Positions 45,601-57,185 of a stretch of 64,000 nt of DNA are shown here, one piece after another. Position 1 is the stretch's first letter; every line of letters starts with the position of its first letter. This stretch comes from Nyssa sinensis (lineage: Eukaryota; Streptophyta; Magnoliopsida; Cornales; Nyssaceae). Location of the stretch: assembly GCA_008638375.1 (NCBI GenBank), contig CM018035.1, positions 24,788,807 to 24,852,806 on the forward strand, in the 5' to 3' direction. Made by a program: the position numbers and the translations under genes. The notes below the pieces were generated by a model. The model searched no databases. It saw only the letters and a program-made list of their open reading frames with translations, and was not told where the DNA came from.

Positions 45601-46440
45601 AATGTGGCTCCAGTGGATTTTGCATATACTTGCTAACTTTATGGACTGAAAAGAAAGGTCAGGCTGAGTGAAAGAAAGATATTACTGCCCTTCCAACTAT
45701 ATTGCGATACAAATGAGGGTCATGAAAAGGTATGCCATCAGCTTTTGTTAAGGGCTGTGAGGTTGACATGGGAGTAAACACAAGGCTTTGCTTTGTCCAT
45801 TTTACTGCGTATAAGGAGATCAAAAATATAGCACCGCTGAGATAAATACAGACCATGATCACTTCGGATGGCCTCAATGCCCAGAAAGAAACTGAGTTCA
45901 CCCATGTCTTTTACCGCAAATGTGTCTAGCAGCAAGCTTATCACTCGGTTAATGGCATGTATATCAACAACAGTTAAAATTATGTAATTGACATAAATTT
46001 AAAAATAAATAAGAGTGGAGCCGTGGTAATAAACATTGAGTGAAGGATCCACTTGACTTCCTATAAAACCAATGGCTTGTAGCTGATCAATCAAGCGAGA
46101 AAACCATGCTCGTGGTGCTTGACAAAGATCGTAGAGCGACTTTTGCAGCTTACAAACATGTTGCAAAAATTGAGGATGAATGAACCCCGGAGGCTGAGTC
46201 ATGTAGACATCTTCTTGCAAGAGGCCTTGTAAGAAAGCATTTTGGACATCAATTTGTTGAAGATGCCAACCACGAGAGACTCCTAGTGATAGAACCAACC
46301 TTACGGTGGTAGGTTTCACCACAAGAATGAATGTCTCGCCAAAATCAACACCCTCCTGTTGATGGAATCCTTTGGTGACTAGGCATGCTTTAAATCGTTC
46401 AATACCACCATCAGCTCGTCTTTTAATTTTGTACACCTAT
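45601..46440 (-). pseudogene. Copia reverse transcriptase
   Basis: The frame 45999-46436 carries VDFGETFILVVKPTTVRLVL, QQIDVQNAFLQGLLQEDVYM and LQKSLYDLCQAPRAWFSRL, all standard copia reverse transcriptase blocks. Just after LIYF a stop occurs, and the catalytic Y-V-D-D motif reads YVNYIIL, so both catalytic aspartates are lost. The fingers-to-connection part continues in 45738-45944 (VKDMGELSFFLGIE). This copy cannot make cDNA by itself. Confidence 0.92.
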
Positions 46441-46749
46441 TTGCATCCAACAAGATTGGCATTAGGAGGTTTAGGAACCAAGGTCCAGGTTCCATTAGCT
46501 AACAAGGCATCAAACTCTTTATTCATAGCCTCTCGCTAATTGTGATGTTTAACTACAGTGGAGTAGTAGGTGGGTTCTTGTTCTTGTGGATGAATTGTGG
46601 CCATAAGTGCTTTTGGAATGGGATATCGAATATGTGAGTCAGATGCTAATTTTGGCTTGTGGATGTTTTTTTTGCTCCTTGTAATCATGGAATGCATATT
46701 CTGATGTTGCGGGTGAGGTAGAAAAGGTAAGGAAGGATGTGCGGGACTG

Positions 46750-47700
46750 TCGGTATGCTAAGGTAGAGTAGTATCCCTGGCAGGAGAACCCAAAGCAAGA
46801 TGAAGATCAATTTGAGGACTTGATATCGAGGCCATATGCAGAGGGCTTGGTGCAACAAACTGAACATAGGTACCTGCAGAAACAGAGGAGTTAGAAGGTG
46901 ATAGATTTAGATTTGGTAGGAGTACAATAGGAGCTAGTTTTGGAGTAGGCTTGATAGACTCAGGGACTGTATATGGATAAAGAGATTCATTAAAGACAAC
47001 ATGACGTAAGACGAAGATTTTTCCTGTAGAGACATCTAAACACCTATAACCTCGATGACCAACATTATACCCAATAAATATACAGTTTTTGGATGGAAAG
47101 TCCATCTTATGTCGATTATATGGACGTAAATAGGGCCAGCAAGCGCATCCAAAGGCACGTAAAACATTATAATCTGGTTTGTGATGATGGACCATTTCAT
47201 ATGGTGATCGATGCTATAAAATTGAAGTTGGCAATCTATTGATAGTAAAAACAACAGTTAAGAAGGCATCTTCCCAAAATATTTGTGGCAAATTAGAGTG
47301 AGCAAGTAATGCCAAACCAACTTCAACAATTTGCCTGTGACACCTTTCAATGGCACTAGCTTGCTGATGGGTATATGAATAGGTTATTTCATGACTAATT
47401 CCCCGATTTTGGAGATATTTAGGTAGGCTATGATATTCACCACCCCAATCGAATTGGAGAGCCTTAATTTTTGCATCAAATTGGCATTCTACAGCAGTTT
47501 GAAAACATATAAAGGTGTGATATGCATCAGATTTGAGTTTCAAGGGAAAAAGCCATAAGAATTTAGTAGCATCATCCAGAAAACTTATGTAATAACATGC
47601 ACTAGAGCTGGATAAAACAGGAGTTGGCCCCCAAATATCTGACTATATTAACTCCAATGGTTTCGAAACAGAAACATGCACATGTTTAAAAGACAGAGCA
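46750..47700 (-). pseudogene. Copia integrase
   Basis: Frame 47214-47543 has FDWGGEY (second catalytic Asp), then GISHEITYSYTHQQASAIER with the catalytic Glu before CHRQIVEVGLALL. Frame 46758-47195 continues with HKPDYNVLRAFGCACWPYLR and FIGYNVGHRGYRCLD, the C-terminal block typical of copia integrase. A frame change near 47200 and stops near 47545 and 47640 interrupt it. Confidence 0.9.
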
Positions 47701-48254
47701 TGGCTCTTAGCCAACTGACAATCAGAACAAATAACAGGATTTTTATTTTGGACAGGTAATAAAATAGCCTTATTGATAACTGAAAGGGAAGCATGACCGA
47801 GACGACAGTGCCAGATATTGGCAGACACACGAACACTAGCTAAAGCTTGTGGCTGAAGACGAGCAAGAGAAGCTGAGAAGTTGTAAAGACCATTACTGAG
47901 TGGTCCTCGATGCAGGATGTTCCCCAAGTAATTCTTCACAAGGAAAAAAGAAGTATGAAATTCAAAAAAAACATTATTGTCTTGAAAAAAACGCTGAACA
48001 GAGAGAAGATTTTTCTGAATATCTGGGACAAGCAAAATTTGATTAAGTACAAAAGACTTGGAAGGAGATGAGAGGGGGGAAGTTCCACTTTGTACTATTT
48101 TCAGACCTGCACCGTTAGCCACCTGGATATGATCTTGGCTGTCATAGTTTCCATTTTGAAGATGAATATTGTTCACATCATTGGTGAGATAATGGGTGGC
48201 TCCTGTGTCGGGATGCCAATCATTATCAGTATGTTGATAGTTCACAGCAACCAT
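47643..48254 (-). pseudogene. Copia protease and pre-integrase domain
   Basis: The open frame of 203 codons begins just after the gag knuckle. WHPDTGATHYLT at about residue 13 is the aspartic-protease active site. ILLVPDIQKNLLSVQRF follows, then the GAG-pre-integrase zinc motif with WHCRLGHAS and CSDCQLAK near the end. No stop lies inside this part, so it is the best preserved segment of the element. Confidence 0.92.
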
Positions 48255-49221
48255 GGCTTGCGGTTGATTTTTAGGAGTTTGTTGATCCTGATAAGAAAGA
48301 TTAAAACGGTGATAGCATTTTCTGGCAGTATGTCCTGGTTTGAAGCATACCTGACATATAACTGAGTTTGATGGACCTTGATCACGGGAGTTGAAACGAC
48401 CACCACATCCTTTGCTACGATAGCCACTGCGACCACGGTTGGAAGGTTGAAAATTTGCAGCCGTTCGAAAGGTGGATTGATATGGCTTGTTGAGGTTGTT
48501 TGGTGGCCATGTTTACTGAAGCAACAACTTGAAGGGACTAATTATTATGATTTATTCGTGGCTCACAGATTAGAAGGAGTGAGTAAAGTTCCTCCAAAGT
48601 GACAAGATCAGAACGAGAAGTAATTGTTGAAGCCAAGGAATCATATTCCTGGCCAAGTCCCGCAAGCACATAGGTGATTATGTCATTAGCTTTTAGTAGC
48701 TGTCCAGCAAGAGCAAGTTCATTAGCCATTCGCTTGATGGAGAGAAAATATGCATTGACAAACAGAGCGCATTTTCTAGCATTTGCTAGTTGAGTGTGAA
48801 TCTGAATTGCTTTAGCATGGGAAATTGAAGAAAAAGTTCGCTCTAGTGCAAGCCAGACCTCTCGAGAGGTTGGATAAGACATGACTTGAGTGAGATCATC
48901 TTCAGTGAGCGAAACATTGATGGTGGCGAGGATTAAAGAATCCTGATGAAGCCATAGATTATATTGAGGATTGAGAATTTTAATAATAGCACCTGTGCTG
49001 AGATGAAGAGCATCAATTTCTTGAGGTGGGGTTAGGATTGTGCCATCAAGATAGCCAAAAACACCTTGACCTCTGAAGTAGGGTAGGGCTTGAGCTTTCC
49101 ATACAGGATAATTGGAGGATTTGAGTTTAAAGCTGATAGTAAATGGAAGATTAGAGAGGGATGGGACAGTAGTACTAGGGTCAGTAGAATTATTGGAAAT
49201 TTCAGAGGATGAGGAGGCCAT
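48255..49221 (-). pseudogene. Copia gag with zinc knuckle
   Basis: The ATG at 49221 opens a 227-codon frame (MASSSSEISNNSTDPS start). It carries the copia gag core: SNYPVWKAQALPYFRGQGVF, then a W.ALE.TF block and SIKRMANELALAG, and LAGLGQEYDSLASTI. It stops at 48538-48540. After a frame break the knuckle CQVCFKPGHTARKC appears at about 48314-48356, with all four metal ligands intact. The start lies 40 bp inside the primer-binding site, as usual. Confidence 0.9.
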
Positions 49222-49260
49222 TGAGGAACGGAAGAGAGTAGACGTTGGTTTTTTAGTGGT

Positions 49261-49272
49261 GTTCTGATACCA
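49261..49272 (-). other. Primer-binding site, initiator tRNA-Met
   Basis: The minus strand reads TGGTATCAGAAC directly after the 5' LTR, with no spacer base. It has one mismatch to the full site. Confidence 0.85.
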
Positions 49273-49527
49273 TGTAAAAATATACTAAGGTTGATGAAAA
49301 CCTGAAGGTTTTTAATTTCTGTATTGATGTTGTACGTATACAAGGACTTTAAATAGACCAGGACTATAACTGTAATCCTACTTAGTTGCCTATACAACGT
49401 ATGCATTCAAAATTTAAAAGTTGTTAGCTATACTCCTAAACAGGTGGAGTTTGTTGAGGTGTTTTAAACTCCTAAAATAGAAGAGTCTTCTACGGATGAC
49501 TTGGTCTCATTAACCTGTTCTTCTACA
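49273..49527 (-). repeat. 5' LTR of the copia element
   Basis: Ends TGTAGAAG (49527) and TTTTACA (49273). It matches 44764-45029 except for scattered substitutions, many of them G/A differences, and the 12-bp gap. Confidence 0.9.
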
Positions 49528-49532
49528 AGAAG

Positions 49533-49720
49533 ACTTAGAATTCTTAATTTTGCATATATAGAGGTGGAGAAAGTAGCTAAAGCTTGTTGATAAGGCTGGG
49601 GGGTTGGTTTGTTTTGTACTTTTGTTTTTGCGTATTGCAAAGGAATATTTCTTGCCTAAATTTTTAGAACTATTTGGTATTAATTTTATTTTTGAAAATG
49701 TATTTTTTTTTTTTATGTTT
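49533..49720. other. Short host DNA between two retrotransposons
   Basis: AT-rich DNA left between the copia target duplication and that of the Tat element. No gene is seen. Confidence 0.6.
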
Positions 49721-49725
49721 ATGAT

Positions 49726-50274
49726 TGATATACCACAAAGTGACAGACCAGTCCTCATGTGACATGTGTGACTATTAAGCTTGGACATCCAGAGCATACT
49801 AAGATGCTCGGTCATTCAGAACATACATGTCCCCTTATCCTCTAGAACTCACAGGCTTGAGCTTAAGTCCTTCAGAACACTCTCCGGGATTTAGATCTCA
49901 TCACCGCCTTAACGCCCTACCGAGCAGAGGATAAGGAAACAGTCTTCAATAAGGAAACTGCCACTCACAGATATCTCTCAAGCGCAATATCCAATAAGGT
50001 AACTGCCATTCTCCGATGATCAAATCCCTACTTTCATGGCTCTGAATCCTAATCAACTTAGGAATCACTAAGCCTATAAATACAACCCTAAGGTACGCTT
50101 TTATATTCATGCACATTATTTGGCTTATATTACAATATTTTCAATTCAGTTTATTAACTTAAGCATCAGAGCGGTTACCACCGGAGCCAATCCGGTGGTC
50201 CTCTGATCTTCTTCTTTGAGTGTTCTTTAAGGAGCTGAGCTCGGAATACATATCAGCCAGAAAGTGCAACATCA
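49726..50274 (+). repeat. 5' LTR of the Tat element
   Basis: Begins TGATATACCACAAAGTGACA and ends GTGCAACATCA. The proximal promoter may be CCTATAAATACAACC near 50071, which contains a TATAAATA box. The 3' LTR has the same box near 59858. Confidence 0.93.
50073..50080 (+). promoter_or_regulatory. TATA box of the Tat LTR
   Basis: TATAAATA about 200 bp before the LTR end, conserved in the 3' LTR. It would start the genomic RNA. Confidence 0.6.
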
Positions 50275-50276
50275 GT

Positions 50277-50296
50277 TTGGCGCCGTCTGTGGGAAC
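50277..50296 (+). other. Primer-binding site, probably tRNA-Asp type
   Basis: TTGGCGCCGTCTGTGGGAAC follows the LTR after two bases. The first part, TGGCGCCG, is the complement of tRNA ends used by Athila and Tat elements. The tRNA identity is from memory and should be taken as likely only. Confidence 0.65.
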
Positions 50297-50353
50297 GACA
50301 ATCACCAAGTGCTCTACTTGCGCAAAACTCATTCTCCTTTTCACTAAAGGATT

Positions 50354-51980
50354 ATGGCTCCCAATCTCCGACCAAGGAAGAATACTCAAGATCCTCAAAA
50401 CCCTCAACCCTGATCGCCTGCCGGACGAGAAAGAGGACGAACAAGTGATCCCGTGCGGCAAGAGCTCAACCAAGTCAAACAGCAAAACCAGTTGATGCAA
50501 GCACAACTTCTAGCCATGTCCAGAACTTTGGCAATGATTCACTCAGAATCGTAAAGCTAATCCTTTGAATCCACTCGTCAACACGATCGATTAGCAACCT
50601 TCTACTACTGCTCACATTCCTGGAGATCCCCAACCGTCAGCAGCCGCAGGCAGAGGGATACCAACCTTTATTGCAGAAGTCCATTATTGAAGCACCACTA
50701 GGGCTCCAACCCTTGGGGCTTCGGGAGTGAATCTGGTACCACAAGTGTCTCAACCTCAAGTAGCTCCCACACCTCCAGTCCAAAAGGACCAAAGTAATTT
50801 CCCAGCCATGGGCCAGGATCATCTTATCCATATAGGGCCTGAAGCCACAAGGCTTGACTCGCAGCAACCAATCTTGCTTAGGGGCCCACAAAGAGTTGAC
50901 GAAGTTGCGGGGTCTATGGACCGTACTACAGCTATAAAGGGTGCTCAAATCCCTCCAGAACAAGGCGAATTAGCCAGGCTGCTCGGAAAGTTTGCCACAC
51001 CATTCACTCCTGCTATCATGGTCGAGGAGAGGCCAAAGAAATTTGTTGTCCCAAAATTCACTCCTTATGATGGGACAGGGGATCCAAGGGACCACCTTTC
51101 CCATTACCAGCACACCATGGCGCTACATGGCACTTCCGACGCCTTTATGTGCCGAACGTTTGTAACCAACCTCAAGGGTAATGCTCTAAAGTGGTTTCAT
51201 CACCTCTCATCGAACTCAATCACTAGTTTCTACGAGCTCGGTAGGCGATTCCTGGATAGGTTCATGACTAGCAAGAGGCTGAGGAAGGATCCTGAATTCT
51301 TGTTAAATGTGAAACAGACTAAGGAGGAATCCCTCAAAGAGTACATGGCGCGCTTCAATGCCGAACTCACTGAGGTTACAGATTGCAGCCCCAGTTTCTT
51401 TGTAGCTGCTCTGGCCTCTGGTCTTGCTTAAGGAGGCTTCAGGGATTCGTTGACAAAAAATCCCCCTGCCGACATGGCAGCCCTCATGGATCGAGCAAGG
51501 AAATATATTAACCTAAAGGAAGCAAAAGACACCTTCCTGAAAGATTAAAGAGCAAGCCCAAAAGATGACAAGAAGAAGGATGACCAGAGGAAGGAACCTA
51601 GTATAGCTAGGAAGAGAGTCAGAAGTCTAGAAAAAAGAGTGGTGCCCAGAACTTCATATAATTTAGGACTAAGAGAGTTCACCAATTTTACTCCTCTGAA
51701 CACCTCTCCAAACAACATATTTCGGCAAGTCAGATTTCGGGAAAATTTAAGATGGCCAGAGCCCTTAAAAGGTGACCCCAACTACAGGGACCAGAGCAAG
51801 TATTATGATTTCCACAAAGACCGTAGACATACGACTAACACATGTAAAGCTCTCAAACATGAAATCGAGCAACTTATAAGGAGAGGACGACTGCAGGAAT
51901 TTGTCAGGCAGGACGGGGGGCAGAACCCCCGCAACGATAGGCCTCAGCAGAAGAGGCTGGATCAGAGGCTTGACTAGAGA
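50354..51980 (+). pseudogene. gag of the Tat element
   Basis: The ATG at 50354 (MAPNLRPRKN) opens gag; a TGA and a TAA break its first 200 bp (QELNQVKQQNQLMQAQ). The frame 50727-51431 holds the gag core: FVVPKFTPYDGTGDPRDHLS, then a W.H.L... block and LKEYMARFNAEL. After a TAA the tail reads MAALMDRARKYINLKEAK and a knuckle-like YDFHKDRRHTTNTC, in which the first ligand is Tyr where Cys is usual, then EIEQLIRRGRLQEFV. Gag would form the particle. Confidence 0.88.
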
Positions 51981-51999
51981 CAAGAGTAGAGGGAAGGAT

Positions 52000-52661
52000 G
52001 GAATGAGCCTCAATGGTAGAACAACCAAGTTATCTCCGTCCTTCATACAGATTCCCCAGCAATTGGAACGTCCAATAGGTCGAGAAAACGATATGCTCGG
52101 GAAGCCAGAGCTACTCCTAGCATCATACAGATCTCTAATATTGAGAAAAGATTGAGGCCAGTACCTGAAATCCAGTTCTCAGACCAAGATCTTGCAGGAG
52201 TACACTGTCCCTACAGTGATGCCCTTGTCATCTCCCTCAAGATTGCCAACTTCGAGATTCGAAGAGTCCTCGTGGATACTAGGAGTTTGATGAATGTACT
52301 CTTCTATGAACCTTTCAAACAGATAAAGCTCAACCCTAGTGACATCAAGCCCACTCTCGTAATCATGGCAGGATTTGATGAAAATCTCAATACTCCAGTA
52401 AGAAGGATCGACCTCGCCACTACAGCAAGAGAAGGAGACAGGCAAAAAACCACAGTAACTGAATACATGGTCCTGAATGCCAAATCTCCTTATAATGTCA
52501 TAATTGGGAGACCTTGGCTACACCAGATAGGAGCAGTCACCTCGACCCTCCACCAATGCCTAAAATACGTCCACAATCAGGCTATCTACTCTATCAGAGG
52601 ATGCCAACCAACTTCTAGAGAATGTCATGCTCTCACACTCAAGGTAAAGGCTCCCAAATAG
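52000..52661 (+). pseudogene. Protease of the Tat element
   Basis: The frame 52152-52661 reads VISLKIANFEIRRVLVDTRS, then LMNVLFY and later NVIIGRPWLHQIGAVTSTLH. This is the Tat retropepsin pattern, but the active site D-T-G-S is DTRS: the Gly is Arg, so catalysis is unlikely. No stop lies inside. It is preceded by short frames with several stops (51975-52150). Confidence 0.85.
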
Positions 52662-53642
52662 CAATTACTGCACACCCGTGAATATGGGGATCCAGTCCTC
52701 TCCCACTATCATGACGTAGAAGACTGCCATTCCAGAATTGATGAGCCACTAAGCCCTAGAGGAAGGGACAGTACGGCCTAGCCCATAGGGGACCCCATTA
52801 AAGTACTGGTCAGCTTGGAATCCCAAGGGCACTACCTACAGTTAGGTCCAGACTTGACACCTGCCGAGCAGGATGAGATGATAGAATTCTTGAAGAAGAA
52901 CCTCACTGTGTTTGCCTAGGAAACGAAAGATATGGAGGGTATAGATCCAAACCTCATCACGCATAGACTAATGGTAGACCCATAACACCCACCTGTGAGA
53001 CAGAAAAGAAGGCCACTCGCACCAGAGCGGCATCAGGTCATCAACGAAGAGGTTTAAAGACTACTTGAGGCCAAGATGATACAAGAGGTATTTTACCTTG
53101 ATTGGCTAGCCAATACCGTTCTAGTCAAAACGAAAAATGGCAAATGGAGAGTCAGTGTTAACTATACAGACCTCAATAAAGCTTGTCTCAAAGATAGCTT
53201 TCCTTTGCCAAGGATAAATCAGCTAGTTGATCCTACTGCAGGGCACGAACTTATGAGCTTTATGGATGTCTATTCAGGATATAATCAAATACAGACGTCT
53301 ATTGCTATAGAGTGATGCCGTTTAGACTAAAAAATGCTGGGGCCACATACCAACACTTGGTTAATAAGATGTTCAGCCATTTGATCGGCAGTACCATGGA
53401 AGTTTATATTGATGATATGCTGGTTAAGAGCCTACGAAAGAGTAGCCACCTCCAGCACCTGGCTCAAACATTTGACATCCTGAGGCAATATAAGATGAAG
53501 CTCAATCCCTCAAAGTACACCTTTAGTGTAACGAAGGGAAAGTTTTTGGGATACATTGTCTCCCAGAGGGGTATAAAAGCAGACCCCACTCAGATTGGGG
53601 CTCTGATTGGATTGGAGTTGCTAAAGACTAAGAAAGATATTT
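52662..53642 (+). pseudogene. Reverse transcriptase of the Tat element
   Basis: From about 52930 the plus strand reads the Tat entry segment, then KTKNGKWRVSVNYTDLNKAC and FPLPRINQLVD, and FMDVYSGYNQIQ. A stop and a one-base shift at 53313 follow. The next frame carries MPFRLKNAGATYQHLVNKMF and the catalytic VYIDDMLVKS intact, then LNPSKYTFSVTKGKFLGYIV. In-frame stops occur near 52918, 52984 and 53056. Catalytic Asp residues are kept, but no continuous product is possible. Confidence 0.92.
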
Positions 53643-54240
53643 AGGCCTTGAACGGTAGAATTGCAGCTCTTAGCAGATTTATCTCTAAATCCACTGATTG
53701 CTGCCTACCATTCTTCAAAGGTCTGAAGGGAAATAAAGCTCTATAGTGGATGGAAGAGTGTGAAAAAACCTTTCAAGAACTCAAGGGAAACCTAGCTTCA
53801 CCTGAACTCTTATCGAAACCAGTCTAGGGGGAAAAGCTACTTCTCTATCTTGTAGTCTCCGAAAATGCCGTCAGTTCAGCTCTGGTCAAGCAGGACAAGA
53901 GAGTCCAGAAGCCCATATTCTATGTCAACAGGGCCTTACTGGACACAGAAAAAAGATACCCAAAGATTGAGAAATTAGCCTTGGCCCTAATAACATCAGC
54001 ACGGAAACTCAGACCTTACTTTCAGGCTCATCCTATTGAAATCCCAACTGCCTACCCTTTGAAGTCAATACTGAGGAAGCCTGAAGTCTCAGGGCGATTA
54101 GTCAAATGGTCAGCGGAGTTAGGGGAGTTCGACATATCCTATGTTCCCCGGATCTCAATCAAAGGGCAAGCCTTGGCCGATTTTGTTGCAGAGTTTACCC
54201 CAGCACTACAAGACAGGGCACAAATTTGTGAAAATTTTGG
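53643..54240 (+). pseudogene. First RNase H of the Tat element
   Basis: ALSRFISKSTDCCLPFFKGL leads into the RNase H fold with LLLYLVVSENAVSSALVKQD, KPIFYVNRALLDTEKRYPKI and ending ISIKGQALADFVAEFTP. The usual catalytic Asp of this first domain is not obvious, as is common in the degenerate first RNase H of Tat elements. Stops occur near 53743 and 53825. Confidence 0.8.
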
Positions 54241-54692
54241 AACATGGCAACTTTACATTGACGGATCATCCACCGACCGTGGTTCTGGAGTCGGTTTGGT
54301 ATTACAGTCCCCTAATGGGATCATGACAGAAAAAAGCAGTTAGCCTAGGGTTCAGAGCCTCCAACAATGAAGCAGAATACGAAGCCCTTGTCCTAGGGAT
54401 GAAGCTAGCACAAGAGTGTGAGGCTCAGAACCTCGAAGTCTTCTCTGATTCCCAATTGGTGGTTAGCCAAGTTCTGGGAGAGTTTGCCATCAAAGACGAT
54501 AGGATGCTCTGGTATTCGGAACTAGTCAACTCACTGAAACGCTCCTTCCAAGCATTCTCTACCCAAAAAATAGAAAGAGGCCAAAACTATAGAGCTGATG
54601 TTTTGGCAAACATGGCATTGCACATAAAATTAGAAGGAGATGCTGCGCTGAAAATCTTCCACCAGCCAAGACCAATCATCGAAGAGATTTGA
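54241..54692 (+). pseudogene. Second, archaeal-type RNase H of the Tat element
   Basis: WQLYIDGSSTDRGSGVGLVL opens this domain (catalytic Asp in YIDGSS), followed after a frameshift near 54340 by NNEAEYEALVLGMKLAQECE (catalytic Glu), EVFSDSQLVVSQVLGEF (Asp) and ending NYRADVLANMAL (Asp). All four catalytic acidic residues are visible. A second RNase H acquired between RNase H and integrase is the hallmark of the Tat lineage and is the main reason for the lineage call. Confidence 0.9.
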
Positions 54693-55876
54693 GTCGCCCA
54701 AATTACAAAACAACCTCAGAACTGGATGACTCCCATCCTCCAGTACCTGAAAAAAAAGGGCTCCTCCCAGAAGACAAAAGCAAGGCAAGAAGGATCCGAA
54801 TCAGAGCAGCTCGGTATCTCGTTATGAATAGAAGGCTTTACCGAAGGTCTTATTCACAACCCTTGCTGAGATGTCTGTCTTCAAAAGAGTCTCAGTATGT
54901 TCTGGCAGAAATTCATGAAGGAATATGTGGAAACCATAATGGGGGCAGAACCATAACACATCGAGCTCTGACGCAAGGCTACTATTAGGCCTGGAATGCT
55001 GAGGCAGGCTAAGGAATACGTCCAGAACTGTGACAAGTGCCAGAGGTTTGCTCCCTACTAACACCTAGCCATGCCATAAGCTCATCCCTATCACCAGCCC
55101 ATGGCCTTTGGCTTAGTGGGGGATGGACATCATAGGCCCATTACCTAAAGCCACACCAAACAGGAAATATCTACTGGTAGCCATTGACTACTTCTCCAAA
55201 TAGGCGGAAGTTGAACCTCTAACACACATTATTGAGAAAGAAGTCAAGAGTTTCACTTGGAAGAATATAGTCTGCAGGTTCGGCATACCACGCGTGATCA
55301 TCTCAGACAATGGTATGCAATCTGCTGGTAAAATTTTTAAAAAGGTTATGCCAAGACCTGCACATCAATCAACATTTTTCCTCCCCTGGTCATCCCCAAG
55401 CCAATGGGCAAGCAGAAGTCACTAATCGAACAATCCTTGATGCTCTTAAGAAGAGTTTGGAAGAAGCCAAAGGAAGATGGGTTGAAGAACTCCCTGGTGT
55501 ACTCTGGGCCTACAGAACAACTAAAAGAACACCAATCTTTGAAACGCCCTTCTCACTCGCCTACGGTACCGAAGCAGTAATCCTCGTCGAGATCAGTATG
55601 CCTACCCTAAGATCTAAAGCTTTCAACCAAGAGGTCAATGATTAGCAACTCGTAGAGAATTTGGACCTACTTGAAGAAAAGAGGGAGCAAGCCAGGGTCA
55701 GGATGGAAGCATATCAGCACAGGATGGCCAGCAACTCTAAACTAGGGCCTAAAACCTATCAGCTTTCAGGTTGGAGATCTTGTCCTAAGAAGAGTATTTC
55801 AGAGCATCAAGGATCCCACTATGGGAAAGTTATCACCCAACTGGGAGGGCCCTTACAGAGTAACGAAGACTATTAG
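54693..55876 (+). pseudogene. Integrase of the Tat element
   Basis: The zinc domain shows HEGICGNHNGGRT and EYVQNCDKCQRFAP. The core has WGMDIIGPLP (Asp), a VIISDNG block (Asp) and HPQANGQAEVTNRT (Glu), so the D,D-E set is complete. LPGVLWAYRTTKRTPIFETP and FSLAYGTEAVI follow. At least six stops, including TAG after YFSK and a shift near 54985, break it. The tail ends near 55876. A chromodomain is not seen, as expected in this lineage. Confidence 0.92.
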
Positions 55877-56000
55877 ACCTACCACTTATTGGTTAGAGAA
55901 CATGGATGGGAAACCTGTTCCCAGGCCTTAGAATATAGAGCACTTACGAAAGTATTATCAATAAAGATTTTTTCTTTCAATATCTCATGAAGTATTCCCA

Positions 56001-56545
56001 CTTAATGTACAGACCTTATGTCTGGTTCATCTTAATACACAGACTTTATGTCTAGTCCATCTTAATGCACAGACTTCATGTCCGGTCTATCTTAATGCAC
56101 AGACCCCATGTCTGGTCCATCTTAATGCACAGACTTCCTGTCTGGTCCATCTTAATGTACAGACCTCGTGTCTGGTCCATCTTAATGTACAGACCTCGTG
56201 TCTGGTCCATCTTAACTGTACAGACCTCATGTCTGGTCCATCTTAAGTGTACAGACTTCATGTCTGGTCTATCTTAAATGTACAGACTTCATGTCTGGTC
56301 CATCTTAAATGTAAAGACTTTGTGTCTAGTTCATCTTAAATGTACAGACTTCGTGTCTGGTCCATCTTAATGTACAAACTTCGTGTCTGGTCCATCTTAA
56401 TGTACAAACTTCGTGTCTGGTCCATCCTAATGTACAGAATTTATGTCTGGTCCATCTTAATGTACAGACTTTATGTCTGGTCCCTCTTAATGTACAGACC
56501 TTATGTCTGGTCCGTCTTAATCTACTGACTTCATGTCTAATCCAG
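56001..56545 (+). repeat. 30-bp minisatellite, 18 copies
   Basis: The unit CTTAATGTACAGACYTYRTG plus TCTGGTCCAT occurs 18 times, 13 of 30 bp and 5 of 31 bp in the middle (56211-56365), where an extra base follows CTTAA. Thirty bases is ten codons, so both strands show open frames with a repeating decapeptide (for example MYRPRVWSIL on plus). The array lies in the non-coding 3' part, about 130 bp after integrase. Confidence 0.95.
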
Positions 56546-57185
56546 ACAGGCCTTCAAGTCTGGTCAATCTCGTCAAAACTACTTAGTTATTTCCCAACAA
56601 AAGGGAAAAAGTTTAACCTAGCTGCTCAGCTACATGGTTACTAGCATTCTTTTAGTCAGACGCCCATTCTGACCAACTGTCATGAATTTTATTACATAAA
56701 GTTCTTATCAGTAAGTTCTGGAGATTTGTTCTAAGAACACAGGTTCTGATTATCAAAGATTTGTCCAAATACTATCAGTCCAGTTATTATCACAAGTCTT
56801 TTAGCTCAATAGTTAAGCCCTTGACAATTTGCTTTCACACAATTTGCTACCCAGATTTGTTCAAATTTTATTATTACAAGTTGCTTTGCTCGAAATGATG
56901 GACCTAAAGTAGGTTCCTAAACTAGCTTCACTTACAATAATTGCAAGGTTGAAGGGCTGGAGCCTATTCATACACTACAGAGTGTCAATGACTTGGGACA
57001 ATGCTAAGTCTACTTGACATTTACAACAATTCTCAAAATTCACAAATGTTAAAGAATGGAAGAGCAAAGACATTGAAAGATCTGCAGAAAAGACAGTTCT
57101 ATTGATAAATATGTCCCAGTACATTGGAAGTCAAAAACAAAAAGGAAAAGAGGCAAAATTATACATAAGAAGTCTTAAGCCTTGT
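56546..57185 (+). other. Non-coding 3' region of the Tat element
   Basis: About 640 bp between the minisatellite and the end of the antisense gene. No frame of interest in either direction. Confidence 0.6.

Larger units (their letters stand above)
44764..49527 (-). mobile_element. Ty1/copia retrotransposon, nearly full length, target duplication AGAAG
   Basis: LTRs of 255 and 266 bp bound the element, and AGAAG flanks both sides (44759-44763 and 49528-49532). Gene order on the minus strand is gag, protease, integrase, reverse transcriptase, RNase H, which is copia order. By eye the two LTRs differ at about 13 positions plus one 12-bp insertion near 44845, so insertion is fairly recent but not new. 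Stops and a lost catalytic motif make it non-autonomous now. Confidence 0.95.

Noticed and set aside
56065..56528. Decapeptide-repeat proteins on both strands
   Set aside because: A 30-bp unit keeps all frames open automatically. Thirty-one-base units in the middle break the register, so no single product spans the array.
56001..56545. CRISPR-like array
   Set aside because: Units are contiguous with no spacers, and the context is a plant retrotransposon.
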